The notes beneath the pieces were generated by a model, which searched no databases, was not told the origin of the DNA, and saw nothing but the letters and a program-made list of their open reading frames with translations. The translations under genes and the position numbers were made by a program. From contig CACWZA010000020.1 of assembly GCA_902765215.1 (NCBI GenBank), positions 1 through 32,282 on the forward strand: DNA of 32,282 nt, given 5' to 3'. The stretch comes from an uncultured bacterium (GTDB lineage Bacteria; Cyanobacteriota; Vampirovibrionia; Gastranaerophilales; Gastranaerophilaceae). Position 1 is the first letter of the stretch, and every line of letters starts with the position of its first letter. This document shows, one piece after another, positions 1 through 8,048 of the stretch.

Positions 1-70
1 AATCCGCAGATGTTGGATTTTACTCAATGAGTTCACTGTTTGAGCGATTTTACTAACATAAAAAACATCT
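1..70. repeat. Terminal direct repeat, left copy
   Basis: This 70-base block is repeated at 32213-32282 in the same orientation with a single mismatch (the third base of 'caa' near position 27 is t in the right copy). Both contig ends fall in it. The simplest reading is a dispersed genomic repeat that stopped assembly on both sides. The internal mismatch argues against a trivial assembler overlap of a circular molecule. Confidence 0.85.
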
Positions 71-126
71 GTAAAATCGCGAGTTTGAACGACCGATGTA
101 AAATCCTAACAGATGAGTGATTACGG
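3..126. repeat. Imperfect inverted-repeat (MITE-like) element
   Basis: Nested complementary arms are visible. gcgattttac at 44-53 pairs with gtaaaatcgc at 71-80, ggattttac at about 15-23 pairs with gtaaaatcc at 98-106, and aatc near 1-4 faces gatta near 119-123. The unit can fold into a long imperfect hairpin of about 120 bases with no coding potential. A palindromic non-coding element repeated at both contig ends resembles a MITE or other small dispersed hairpin repeat. No transposase is present in the window, so mobility is inference. Confidence 0.5.
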
Positions 127-152
127 AGAGTCAGGTCGGAGAGTTTCTTTCG

Positions 153-184
153 GTACCATTTCTTTGCGGTCAAAGAAATGGTAC
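153..184. repeat. Perfect 14-bp hairpin
   Basis: Arms gtaccatttctttg (153-166) and caaagaaatggtac (171-184) are exactly complementary around a cggt loop. No T-run follows on either strand, so it is not a standard intrinsic terminator. It adjoins the inverted-repeat element and may belong to the same repeat family. Positions 185-290 between this hairpin and the next promoter hold nothing else recognisable. Confidence 0.7.
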
Positions 185-299
185 ATCAAACCCACAATCG
201 ATTGATTACAAGCATTCCCTTATTAAAAATTTTTGCTAATAAAACACAACCCATGCTAATTAATCGTCTATATGAATGATGCTTTTACATGACTATTTT

Positions 300-308
300 T
301 GTTATAGT
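300..308 (+). promoter_or_regulatory. Possible extended -10 promoter for the 365-571 gene
   Basis: TGTTATAGT matches an extended -10 (TGn plus TATAGT at 303-308), 56 bases before the start codon. A TTTACA lies upstream but only 13 bases away, too close for a normal -35, so the extended -10 would have to carry recognition. Confidence 0.35.
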
Positions 309-364
309 TACGATGGGAGATATAACTAAAATTTTTAAGAAGTATTTGGAGAGGAATTTAATTT

Positions 365-571
365 ATGTTACAGGACGTTTTTTATCCGCAAACTAATGGG
401 GAATTGTCAGATTCAATAACTCAGAATTGGACTGAGCAGGCAATCGAATGTTACACATTAAACGGTAATTGTAAAAATTGTTCAATAGCAAAAGGGAATT
501 ATTCTTTTGTCTGTCAAATGCCAAAAGTAATTGAGGTTCTTAAAAATATTTACGGTGAACCTCAAATTTAA
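365..571 (+). CDS. Small cysteine-containing protein, unknown function
   Basis: The product is 68 residues, soluble, with no signal peptide or membrane segment. Four cysteines lie in the second half with spacing C-x6-C-x2-C-x10-C, inside the pattern ECYTLNGNC..C...CQMP, followed by a short helix (VIEVLKNIYG). This could bind a metal or Fe-S cluster, but I do not recognise a named family. A good ribosome binding site (GGAGAGG, 348-354) lies 10 bases before the ATG. The gene is alone, bounded by the repeat region on the left and a terminator at 639-670 on the right. The clear start signals and terminator make it very likely real. Confidence 0.75.
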   Translation: MLQDVFYPQTNGELSDSITQNWTEQAIECYTLNGNCKNCSIAKGNYSFVCQMPKVIEVLKNIYGEPQI

Positions 572-599
572 AATTATATAACTAATTAAAGAGGTATTA

Positions 600-628
600 G
601 TTAATTATAGGGGAGAGAGGTAATTAAC
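600..628 (+). promoter_or_regulatory. Inverted repeat with a purine-rich loop
   Basis: gttaatta (600-607) and taattaac (621-628) are perfectly complementary. The loop is the strongly SD-like tagggga-gagagg sequence. It sits between the stop of the small gene and its terminator. No convincing reading frame follows at ribosome-binding distance, so its role, perhaps 3' end structure, is unknown. Confidence 0.35.
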
Positions 629-638
629 TTCATTATAT

Positions 639-670
639 GGTGCTGATTTTATCGGCACCTTTTAATTTTT
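639..670 (+). terminator. Intrinsic terminator of the 365-571 gene
   Basis: ggtgctgat (639-647) pairs with atcggcacc (651-659), allowing one G-U pair, across a ttt loop. It is followed by ttttaattttt. Confidence 0.8.
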
Positions 671-790
671 AGTCAAATATTTGTCATACAGAGTATATCC
701 TCGATATAACAAATTAATCGTAAACTTTTGTAACATTATCCAACGGAATTAATACTAAAGTATTATATTTTTTAGACATTTATACTATAC

Positions 791-818
791 TTGAAATAGT
801 TAATATGTAAGATAATAT
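791..818 (+). promoter_or_regulatory. Promoter of the GH57 gene
   Basis: TTGAAA (791-796) and TATAAT-like TAATAT (813-818) are separated by 16 bases. They lie 29 bases before the ATG at 848, leaving a short leader with a GGAGG ribosome binding site at 838-842. Confidence 0.5.
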
Positions 819-847
819 ATTCAAACACTAAGATTACGGAGGCAAAA

Positions 848-2572
848 ATGTCAGTAGGACAATTCGTTTTTATGTTACACAGCCACCTTCCATACTATAG
901 AAAAGCGGGTATGTGGCCGTTTGGTGAAGAAAACCTTTATGAATGTATGGCAGAAACATATGTTCCGCTTCTGAATGCAATTTCAGAATTATGGGATGAG
1001 GGAATTAAGGCTAAATTAACAGTAGGTATTACTCCTATTTTGGCAGAACAGTTGAATGACGAACACTTACAAAACGGTTTCGTTAAATATATTGATGCAC
1101 AGATTACGGCTGTTGCGAAGGATTTGGAAAGATACCCTGATCCTAATGTGCCTCATTCTCAACACTTGAAATATTTGGCAAAATATTACTTCGATTTGTG
1201 GAACAAATTGAGAGATGATTTCGTAAACAAATACGAAAAGAATTTGGTAAAATACTTCAAGAAATATCAAGATTTAGGCTGTATTGAAATCACAACTTCA
1301 GGTGCAACTCACGGGTTCTCACCTTTGTTGGCTACTGATAACAACCTGAACGCACAGTTCAAGGTAGGTCAGGATACAACAAAAAGACTCTTTGGCCACA
1401 AGGCTATGGGTGCTTGGTTACCTGAATGTGCATACAGACAAGGTTATGAATTTGTCGGAAAAGACGGCAAAAAACATTGGAGGCCAGCTATTGAAGTTAC
1501 TCTTCAAAATAACGATATCGAATACTTCTTTACAGAATCACACGTTATTGAAGGCGGTAACTCAATCGGTAACAGACGTGTAATCGGGGTTTACGGTAAT
1601 ATAGAATATATTCCGCTCCCTGAAAGAGACGCAACAGGTTATGACACATATTCAGCATACTGGTTACCGGATGCACAGGTTGCTGTTATGGGCAGAAACG
1701 ACAGAGCAGGTTATCAGGTATGGTCTGCTGCTGACGGTTACCCTGGTGACGGCTGCTTCAGAGAATTCCACAAGCGTGATGACAAATCAGGTATGCACTA
1801 CTGGAGAATAACATCACCTACAACAGATTTAGGTGACAAGATGTTATATGACCCTGTATTGGCATTAAACAAGATTAATGAAAACTCTGATCACTATACA
1901 ACATTGATTTATCACTTGTTGAATGATTATAAGAAAGCTCACAACGGACAGGAAGGTCTTGTAATGGTATCATTCGATACTGAGTTATTCGGTCACTGGT
2001 GGTTTGAAGGGGTTGAATTTATTAAACAGGTAATTAAGAAATTCAATCAGTACATTCCTGATATTGACAGAATGACTGCAGGCGAATATATTAAGGCTCA
2101 CCCTCCAAAAGAAGCTATTCAGATTCCTGAATCTTCTTGGGGTCAGGGCGGTCACTTCTATGTATGGCAAAACCACTTAACTGAATGGATGTGGCCTATT
2201 ATTCACTCTTGTGAAAAACGCATTACTGAGATTGTTTCTAAGTATGAAACTATTCCTGAAGATAAGTTACTGCACAGAGCATTAAATCAGATGGCAAGAG
2301 AAAACTTGCTCCTGCAAAGTTCAGACTGGCCGTTCTTAATCACAACATGGCAGGCTAAGGACTATGCAACAGACAGATTTAATGAGCATGTTGACAGATT
2401 TAGTTTCATCGCTGATATGATTGAATCAGGCAATATCGATGATGCAAAACTTAAAGAAATTGAAGCTATCGATAACTGCTTCCCTGTAATTGATTACAGA
2501 GTATACTTACCGATAGAAGAAGGTGTGATTCCTCAGCAAGAGAAGAAACTCGCACCGCTATATACTGACTAA
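848..2572 (+). CDS. GH57-family 1,4-alpha-glucan branching enzyme
   Basis: The 574-residue cytoplasmic glycoside hydrolase of family 57 most likely forms alpha-1,6 branches in glycogen. The five GH57 signature regions are visible in order. These are HSHLPY (11-16), GATHGF (152-157), WLPECAYR (190-197, with E193 as the expected nucleophile), SFDTELFGHWW (D377 as the expected acid/base) and LNQMARENLLLQSSDW (from about 479), the last typical of branching enzymes with the DUF1957-type C-terminal region. Length matches the family (about 530-600). Start and ribosome binding site (GGAGG) are clear. It is a single-gene unit with its own promoter and terminator; no other glycogen gene is beside it. 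GH57 alpha-amylase or 4-alpha-glucanotransferase activity is the alternative, but the motifs favour branching. Confidence 0.9.
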   Translation: MSVGQFVFMLHSHLPYYRKAGMWPFGEENLYECMAETYVPLLNAISELWDEGIKAKLTVGITPILAEQLNDEHLQNGFVKYIDAQITAVAKDLERYPDPNVPHSQHLKYLAKYYFDLWNKLRDDFVNKYEKNLVKYFKKYQDLGCIEITTSGATHGFSPLLATDNNLNAQFKVGQDTTKRLFGHKAMGAWLPECAYRQGYEFVGKDGKKHWRPAIEVTLQNNDIEYFFTESHVIEGGNSIGNRRVIGVYGNIEYIPLPERDATGYDTYSAYWLPDAQVAVMGRNDRAGYQVWSAADGYPGDGCFREFHKRDDKSGMHYWRITSPTTDLGDKMLYDPVLALNKINENSDHYTTLIYHLLNDYKKAHNGQEGLVMVSFDTELFGHWWFEGVEFIKQVIKKFNQYIPDIDRMTAGEYIKAHPPKEAIQIPESSWGQGGHFYVWQNHLTEWMWPIIHSCEKRITEIVSKYETIPEDKLLHRALNQMARENLLLQSSDWPFLITTWQAKDYATDRFNEHVDRFSFIADMIESGNIDDAKLKEIEAIDNCFPVIDYRVYLPIEEGVIPQQEKKLAPLYTD

Positions 2573-2593
2573 TTATATTTGAATAAATAAAGT

Positions 2594-2622
2594 AACCGGC
2601 TTTTTAAGTCGGTTATTTTTTT
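2594..2622 (+). terminator. Intrinsic terminator of the GH57 gene
   Basis: aaccggc (2594-2600) pairs with gtcggtt (2608-2614) with one G-U pair across tttttaa, followed by a run of about seven T with one interruption. Confidence 0.8.
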
Positions 2623-2676
2623 GCTAAAAATCCCTTAATTCGGGGCAAAAAATATATTTACATTCGTTATATAAAT

Positions 2677-4119
2677 ATGCAAGTTGCAAATATCAGACTA
2701 AATAATTACGGCTTTGATTATAAAAAGACGGGGAATAAACCTGCCCGTCCTGTTTCTGTTGCTGATAATTCTGTTCCTTATCAGAATGTGACAAGCCCTG
2801 CGGTTAGTTTCCTCGGGGTTTCGCAAAAATATCTTAATGCAAAACAGTATATAGAAAGAGTAAAACAAATTTATGAGTTTTTGCCTCCGAAGAATACGGA
2901 TATATATGAATTTAGTCTGAACAATTTAGACGGGATACAAGAGGGGATAAAAGTCTTTAACGGACTAAATATGAAAGAAATTGCCTTTTTGACAAGGACA
3001 ATGACGGAGTTTGGTGTAAACAGGGGGTGTCACAATATGTGTTCATACTGTTATGCTGATGCGAAACCTCCGATAAAAGAAACTGCTGAAACAATAAACA
3101 AGATGAGCTGGAATGACTTTAAGTCTTTGACGGATGGTTTGAATGAACTGAATGACAGACTTGGGTTTTATGTGAGCGGCCCGAATGTCAGCGGAAAAAG
3201 AAATTATATTTCGCCTTTTCACGACGCAGACGGAATAGAGGTAGCCTTAAAAGATAACAACGGGGTAGAACACGACTTTATTGATATTGCAGATGAATTA
3301 TACAGGGCGGTTGGAGTGCCTGTTGTGTTTGATACGGCAGGCTGGACACCTTCAAATAAAAAATTACAGGAAAGAGCGGAGCGGATTGCCGCACACTATT
3401 CTTTGTCTGAAAATGAGCAAATACTTACTCAGTTCAATATTTCTTTTCATCCTTTCCACGCACTTCATACAAGACAGGTACTTTTAGAGCGCACGGGCGA
3501 TATTGAAAGGGCAAACAAGTTTAAAGATTTATACGAAAACAGAATGGCAAATGCAATATATACTTTTACTCCAATGCTTGAAAGCAGGAAAATGGGCTTT
3601 ATACAAAGGGTTGCGACATCAAATGAACCTGTTTTTGACGGGTTTAGAGAGGCAGATTTGCAAAAGATGCATAAATCAATTATGAAAAAAGTAAGAGTCT
3701 TGTATGAAAAAGATTTAGAGGGTGAGCAAAAGTTCTCTAAAACTTCTGCTGATGTCGAAGGGCATCTTTCACAGATAAAAATGCTAATGACAGGGCATGT
3801 CGCCTCGGGGATAACACTTGCAGAAAGAGGACAGGAGCTTTTTGGTAAGGCAAACAGGCACGCTTTGGAAACGGGTGACAGAGCATTTTCATATAATCAG
3901 AGAATGGCTGATGCAAAAAATGTGAAAGATATTTTTTATAACGGAATGAACGGTATTGTAGATGCGAACGGTGATTATTATTTAACCTCTTGGTCTGCAA
4001 CCTTCCCAACTGAGATAAAACTCAATTTTGAGAACAAAGGGAAACTGACTGCTCCGATAAGACCGTATTTGCAGGAAGATACCCCAATAACACGCACCGT
4101 AATCAACACCGTGGAGTAG
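2677..4119 (+). CDS. Radical SAM-like protein with disordered N-terminal tail
   Basis: The 480-residue product carries the radical SAM cluster motif C118-x3-C122-x2-C125 (context RGCHNMCSYCYADA), the site for a [4Fe-4S] cluster that cleaves S-adenosylmethionine. The substrate is not recognisable; later segments such as NISFHPFH and FTPML have no assignment. Residues 1 to about 50 are rich in Asn, Pro, Val, Ser and Tyr and end in SPAVSFLG, which looks like an unstructured extension ahead of the catalytic domain. There is no Shine-Dalgarno before the ATG; instead TTATAT (2667-2672) lies 4 bases upstream, so the transcript may have almost no leader. No in-frame start further upstream is plausible. 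It is a single gene between a terminator and the leuS promoter. Confidence 0.8.
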   Translation: MQVANIRLNNYGFDYKKTGNKPARPVSVADNSVPYQNVTSPAVSFLGVSQKYLNAKQYIERVKQIYEFLPPKNTDIYEFSLNNLDGIQEGIKVFNGLNMKEIAFLTRTMTEFGVNRGCHNMCSYCYADAKPPIKETAETINKMSWNDFKSLTDGLNELNDRLGFYVSGPNVSGKRNYISPFHDADGIEVALKDNNGVEHDFIDIADELYRAVGVPVVFDTAGWTPSNKKLQERAERIAAHYSLSENEQILTQFNISFHPFHALHTRQVLLERTGDIERANKFKDLYENRMANAIYTFTPMLESRKMGFIQRVATSNEPVFDGFREADLQKMHKSIMKKVRVLYEKDLEGEQKFSKTSADVEGHLSQIKMLMTGHVASGITLAERGQELFGKANRHALETGDRAFSYNQRMADAKNVKDIFYNGMNGIVDANGDYYLTSWSATFPTEIKLNFENKGKLTAPIRPYLQEDTPITRTVINTVE

Positions 4120-4144
4120 GTTTTAATAGTTTGATTTTTGTGTG

Positions 4145-4187
4145 GTAAATTATTGTTTATCGGCAGAGCCGATAAACAATAATTTAC
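4145..4187. repeat. Perfect 20-bp palindrome upstream of leuS
   Basis: The arm at 4145-4164 (starting gtaaattatt) is exactly complementary to 4168-4187, with an aga loop. Neither strand has a T-run after the stem, so it is not a normal terminator. The right arm overlaps the -35 region of the leuS promoter, so the duplex could act as an operator, or it may be an inserted repeat. Confidence 0.85.
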
Positions 4188-4210
4188 GGGGATACTGTTT
4201 ATGCTATAAT
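4183..4210 (+). promoter_or_regulatory. leuS promoter
   Basis: A consensus TATAAT (4205-4210) preceded by TG at 4202-4203 makes an extended -10. TTTACG (4183-4188) sits 16 bases upstream as a -35 and lies within the right arm of the palindrome. The start codon is 33 bases downstream. Confidence 0.65.
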
Positions 4211-4243
4211 TTTCATGTAAAGAACTATACAGAGGGAGTAAGA

Positions 4244-6724
4244 ATGAAAGAAAGTTATTTTCCGCAGGAATTAGAGCCGAGATGGCAGAAATATTACGAA
4301 GACAACAACACATTCAAGACATATAACGATAATGGGAAACCTAAATATTATGCCTTGTCAATGTTCCCGTACCCTTCAGGTAAACTGCACATGGGACATG
4401 TCAGAAACTATACAATCACTGACGTTATAGCAAGATTTAAGAAAATGAACGGGTTTAATGTCCTCCACCCTATCGGATGGGACAGTTTTGGTCTGCCTGC
4501 TGAAAATGCTGCTATGCAGCACGGTGCTGACCCTGCCCAATGGACTGATGAAAACATTGCTTATATGACAGGTCAGTTAAAAAGATTGGGACTCTCTTAT
4601 GACTGGGACAGAGAGGTCACTACTTGCAAAGAAGATTATTACAAATGGACACAATGGTTATTCTTACAACTCTACAAAAAAGGTCTTGCTTACAAAAAAG
4701 AAGCAGCTGTTAACTGGTGTGAAAAGTGCGGAACAGTACTTGCAAACGAACAGGTAATTGACGGCAAATGCTGGAGATGTGACAGCACGGTTGAGAAGAA
4801 ATATCTCTCTCAATGGTTCTTTAAAATTACGGATTACGCTGAAACCCTTCTTAAAGATTTAGATTTGCTTAAAGGCTGGGGCGATAATGTAAAGACTATG
4901 CAGGCAAACTGGATAGGGAAATCTGAAGGTGCTATTTTCAGATTTAAGGTAAAAGAGATTGAAGGAATGGAAGTTCCTGTTTATACAACAAGACCTGATA
5001 CCGTTCACGGTATAACCTACCTCGTTGTTGCACCTGAATACAAAGATATAGAACAACTTACAACTCCTGAAAACAAACAGGCGGTTGAAGAATACAGAGC
5101 GAATGCACGAAAGATGTCTGAGATTGAAAGACTTTCAACAGACAGACCAAAGACAGGTGTACCTTTAGGTACACATTGTATTAACCCGTTCACAGGGGAA
5201 GAATTCCCTCTCTGGACCGCAGATTATGCGCTTGTTGAATACGGTACTGGTGCGGTTATGGCTGTTCCTACTCACGATACAAGAGATTATGCGTTCGCTA
5301 AAAAATACAATTTACCGCTTAAAGTGGTTATCCAAAACCCTGAAAATCCGTCTGACTGCTCAGAAGAAGCATACACGGAAGAAGGTGTTTTGATTAACTC
5401 TAACGAGTTTAACGGTATGAAAAATACCGAGGCTAAAAAAGCCATCACTCAAAAAGCGGTTGATAACGGGTTTGGTGAATTTAAAACACAATACAGACTT
5501 CGTGACTGGTTAATCTCTCGTCAGAGATACTGGGGTGCACCTATCCCTGTTGTATACTGTGATAAGTGCGGTATTCAGCCGGTGCCTGAAGATCAGCTTC
5601 CTGTAAGATTACCTAAGGATGTTGATTTCTCTGTTGTAGGAAAATCACCGATTACAACTTCACCAACATTTAAAGATACTGTTTGTCCTGTCTGCGGAGG
5701 CCATGCTGTTCGTGAGATGGATACAATGGACACATTTGTTTGTTCAAGCTGGTATTATTTAAGATATGCTGATGCAAACAATTTTGATAAATGTTTTGAT
5801 AAAGATATAGTGAATAAATGGCTTCCTGTCGATCAGTATGTCGGGGGAATTGAACATGCTATTCTTCACTTGTTATATTCAAGATTTTTCACAAAAGCTC
5901 TGAGAGATTGCGGACTTCTTGATTTTGACGAACCGTTTAAGAACCTTTTAACTCAGGGTATGGTATTAAAAGACGGCTCAAAAATGTCTAAGTCAAAAGG
6001 AAACACCGTTGACCCTGACGAAATCTTTGAAAACTTCGGGGCAGATACGGCAAGATTGTTTATCCTTTCAGACAGTCCTCCTGCCCGTGACTTTGACTGG
6101 TCTGATGCAGGGGTTGAAGGATGCTACAAGTTCCTTAACCGTGTATGGAGATTAGTATCGGGTAATTATGATAAAATCAGCCTTAATTACAATCTTCCGT
6201 CATCGTTCACTAAGGCAAATGATGATTTGGTAAGAATAGTTCACATGGCTATAAAAGCGATAACAAATGATATTTCTAACGATTTCCAATTCAATACGGT
6301 TATTTCTCGTTACAGAGAATTAACCAATGCCATCTATGAGTGGGTTGGGAATAAATCAGACTGGTCTGATGAGGATAAAGCGGTGTTTAGTTTTGCTGTT
6401 ATAACCCTTATCAAACTTATGTCTCCGGTTACCGTGTTTATGGCTGACGAAATCTGGCATGAACTCGGTGCTAAAAATTCTATCCATGATGAAGAATGGT
6501 GCAAATGGGATGAAAATCTTGCAAAGGCAAGTTCTATAACTCTCGTTGTTCAGATTAACGGTAAGGTTAAAGACAAAATCGAGGTTGACGAAGGGGTAAG
6601 CGATGATGAACTGAAAGCGTTCGCTCTCAATAGCCCTAAAATCAAAGAACTTACAGAAGGCAAAGAGATTGTAAAAACAATCGTTGTACCAAAAAAACTT
6701 GTAAACATAGTTGTTAAAGGGTAA
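4244..6724 (+). CDS. leuS: Leucyl-tRNA synthetase
   Basis: The class I aminoacyl-tRNA synthetase charges tRNA-Leu with leucine in the cytoplasm. At 826 residues it has normal bacterial LeuRS length. HMGH (49-52, the HIGH motif) and KMSKS (580-584) form the ATP site. The inserted editing domain is shown by TTRPDTVHGITY, and paired CxxC motifs (CEKCG...CWRCD and CDKCG...CPVCG) look like zinc sites. The end IVVPKKLVNIVVKG is the usual LeuRS C-terminus. The reading frame is open from 4142, but the ATG at 4244 is chosen because AGAGGGAG (4231-4238) precedes it and the promoter lies between the two. A bidirectional terminator follows. Confidence 0.97.
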   Translation: MKESYFPQELEPRWQKYYEDNNTFKTYNDNGKPKYYALSMFPYPSGKLHMGHVRNYTITDVIARFKKMNGFNVLHPIGWDSFGLPAENAAMQHGADPAQWTDENIAYMTGQLKRLGLSYDWDREVTTCKEDYYKWTQWLFLQLYKKGLAYKKEAAVNWCEKCGTVLANEQVIDGKCWRCDSTVEKKYLSQWFFKITDYAETLLKDLDLLKGWGDNVKTMQANWIGKSEGAIFRFKVKEIEGMEVPVYTTRPDTVHGITYLVVAPEYKDIEQLTTPENKQAVEEYRANARKMSEIERLSTDRPKTGVPLGTHCINPFTGEEFPLWTADYALVEYGTGAVMAVPTHDTRDYAFAKKYNLPLKVVIQNPENPSDCSEEAYTEEGVLINSNEFNGMKNTEAKKAITQKAVDNGFGEFKTQYRLRDWLISRQRYWGAPIPVVYCDKCGIQPVPEDQLPVRLPKDVDFSVVGKSPITTSPTFKDTVCPVCGGHAVREMDTMDTFVCSSWYYLRYADANNFDKCFDKDIVNKWLPVDQYVGGIEHAILHLLYSRFFTKALRDCGLLDFDEPFKNLLTQGMVLKDGSKMSKSKGNTVDPDEIFENFGADTARLFILSDSPPARDFDWSDAGVEGCYKFLNRVWRLVSGNYDKISLNYNLPSSFTKANDDLVRIVHMAIKAITNDISNDFQFNTVISRYRELTNAIYEWVGNKSDWSDEDKAVFSFAVITLIKLMSPVTVFMADEIWHELGAKNSIHDEEWCKWDENLAKASSITLVVQINGKVKDKIEVDEGVSDDELKAFALNSPKIKELTEGKEIVKTIVVPKKLVNIVVKG

Positions 6725-6737
6725 TTAAATATAAGAT

Positions 6738-6773
6738 AAAAAAAGAAGCCATCCTTGATGGCTTCTTTTAAAA
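6738..6773. terminator. Bidirectional terminator between leuS and the metalloprotease gene
   Basis: gaagccatc (6745-6753) pairs perfectly with gatggcttc (6757-6765) across ctt. An A-run precedes and TTTT follows, so it can stop transcription from both converging genes. It touches the 3' end of the minus-strand gene. Confidence 0.88.
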
Positions 6774-7598
6774 TGTGCGTCTTGTGTTTGATTTTTTATC
6801 TCTGTTTTGTGCTTTAAAGAAATCTTTCATTTTGCTTGAAAGGTTAACATTTTGAATCATCATATTATATTTTTTAACCTCTGCAATCCCGTCATTTTCG
6901 TTCATCAGGTTTCTTCCCTGCGGTTCTTGGAAAGCGGTTTCCTGCTGATAATCATACCCTTCTTCCTGAGCGATTTCTTCTGCGTATTTTTCGTCGAGTT
7001 TTCTTATGATTAAATCGATATCGTTATTTGTCATTATTGAATACTGTGCCCCGATTTCCCTTACTGATTTTCCTGCAGGGAAAGAATAAAGACACTGAAT
7101 AGAAAATTTATCGTTTTCAGAGAGGTCTACTACCCCATATTGGTGCGGGGAATACATAATATCACTTTCATACGGACTGTGTCCTAACCCCAGAGCGTGC
7201 CCGATTTCGTGCAAAATTGTGTGATAAACCTCTGCCTGAGAGTCATAAGCCTGATGAATTTTTCCGTCAGTAAGTCCGATAGAAACTTCTGCCCCGTACA
7301 ATCTAACAAGGTTATCGTAATCAAACTGGCAGTGTCCGAGTGCTTTTCTGTCTACCCTTCTCCATACAACGTTGATTTGTGAATCATAGTAGCTGTTTGT
7401 TAATCTGAACGAAACTAAACCTTCACTTGCGTTCTGCCATGTGTTAAGTGCTTTGACGACCATATTGCGGTAGGCAATATCTTCGCCCTGTTTTGTATAA
7501 AAGTTCATTGGCGAGATATATACGGCAATGGGCATCTTTGTCCATTTCATTAAATATCCGTTTTTAACACTTTCGTTAAGATAACTTTTTATTTCCAT
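6768..7598 (-). CDS. Matrixin-like zinc metalloprotease (M10-type) without signal peptide
   Basis: The product is 276 residues from the ATG at 7598. The metzincin zinc-binding motif HEIGHALGLGH (His at about 130, Glu 131) and a downstream Met-turn (DIMYSP) identify a matrixin-type peptidase. The preceding strand regions (VVWRRVDRKALGHC, VSIGLTDGKI) fit the same fold. About 120 further residues form a charged, Gln/Glu-rich C-terminal region. No signal peptide or pro-domain is seen, which is unusual because matrixins are normally exported. The frame extends to a GTG at 7625, but the ATG is preferred: a TACAAT -10 element ends 6 bases before it and neither start has a Shine-Dalgarno. It converges with leuS and diverges from ybaB. 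Confidence 0.8.
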   Translation of the reverse strand: MEIKSYLNESVKNGYLMKWTKMPIAVYISPMNFYTKQGEDIAYRNMVVKALNTWQNASEGLVSFRLTNSYYDSQINVVWRRVDRKALGHCQFDYDNLVRLYGAEVSIGLTDGKIHQAYDSQAEVYHTILHEIGHALGLGHSPYESDIMYSPHQYGVVDLSENDKFSIQCLYSFPAGKSVREIGAQYSIMTNNDIDLIIRKLDEKYAEEIAQEEGYDYQQETAFQEPQGRNLMNENDGIAEVKKYNMMIQNVNLSSKMKDFFKAQNRDKKSNTRRTF

Positions 7599-7604
7599 AA
7601 TTTT

Positions 7605-7610
7605 ATTGTA
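7605..7610 (-). promoter_or_regulatory. -10 element implying a leaderless metalloprotease transcript
   Basis: TACAAT on the minus strand lies 6 bases before the ATG at 7598, the spacing expected if RNA synthesis begins at the start codon itself. No clear -35 is visible. Confidence 0.45.
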
Positions 7611-7673
7611 TAATAAAAAACGCACGGAGGAAAAGGGTTAAATATTTTCGTTTTCTGACGCAGATATTTCCTT

Positions 7674-7679
7674 TATAAT
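7674..7679 (+). promoter_or_regulatory. ybaB: -10 element of the ybaB-recR unit
   Basis: A consensus TATAAT lies 26 bases before the ybaB start, followed by a GGAGG ribosome binding site at 7692-7696. No strong -35 is seen at the right distance. Confidence 0.5.
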
Positions 7680-7705
7680 GTGTATCGAAATTGGAGGTTT
7701 ATTAA

Positions 7706-8038
7706 ATGAATATTATGCAAATGATGCAACAGGCTCAAAATATCCAAAAGAAACTGAAAGATGTTCAGACTGAGTTAGCCGCTGCCGAAGTAGAAGGTGA
7801 AGCATTAGGCGGTGCGGTAAAAGTTGTATGTGATGGTCAGGGAAAGTTTAAATCAATTAAGTTATCTGCAGAATTAATAAATCCTGAGCACCCTGAAACG
7901 GTTGACGAGGATACAATTGAAACATTGGAAGATGCAATTATTACTGCAATTACCCAAACCTCAAAAAAAGCATCTGATGAAATGGAAGCAAAGATTAAAT
8001 CTGTTACCGGTGGTATCAGTATTCCGGGATTGTGTTAG
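7706..8038 (+). CDS. ybaB: YbaB/EbfC-family nucleoid-associated protein
   Basis: This 110-residue DNA-binding protein of the YbaB/EbfC family forms dimers that bind and compact DNA. Evidence is its size, the N-terminal helix MMQQAQNIQKKLKDVQTELA with the EVEGEALGG turn, the strand VKVVCDGQGKFKSIKLS, and the terminal segment KIKSVTGGISIPGLC, all typical of the family. It lies 10 bases before recR, the most widespread arrangement for this gene, and the two are probably co-transcribed. The start has GGAGG nine bases upstream. Confidence 0.95.
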   Translation: MNIMQMMQQAQNIQKKLKDVQTELAAAEVEGEALGGAVKVVCDGQGKFKSIKLSAELINPEHPETVDEDTIETLEDAIITAITQTSKKASDEMEAKIKSVTGGISIPGLC

Positions 8039-8048
8039 GATTTGTTAA

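Noticed and set aside
637-672. 11-codon open frame after a purine-rich GGGGAGAGAGG
   Set aside because: The spacing from the purine-rich run is 16 bases and the frame coincides with the terminator stem.
722-734. 13-base match AAACTTTTGTAAC shared with the complement of 24151-24163 as a common operator
   Set aside because: Several AT-rich matches of this length are expected by chance in 32 kb, and the two sites sit at different distances from their genes.
4120-4243. T-box riboswitch before leuS
   Set aside because: No T-box consensus or antiterminator is seen, and the palindrome lies upstream of, or overlapping, the promoter rather than in the leader.
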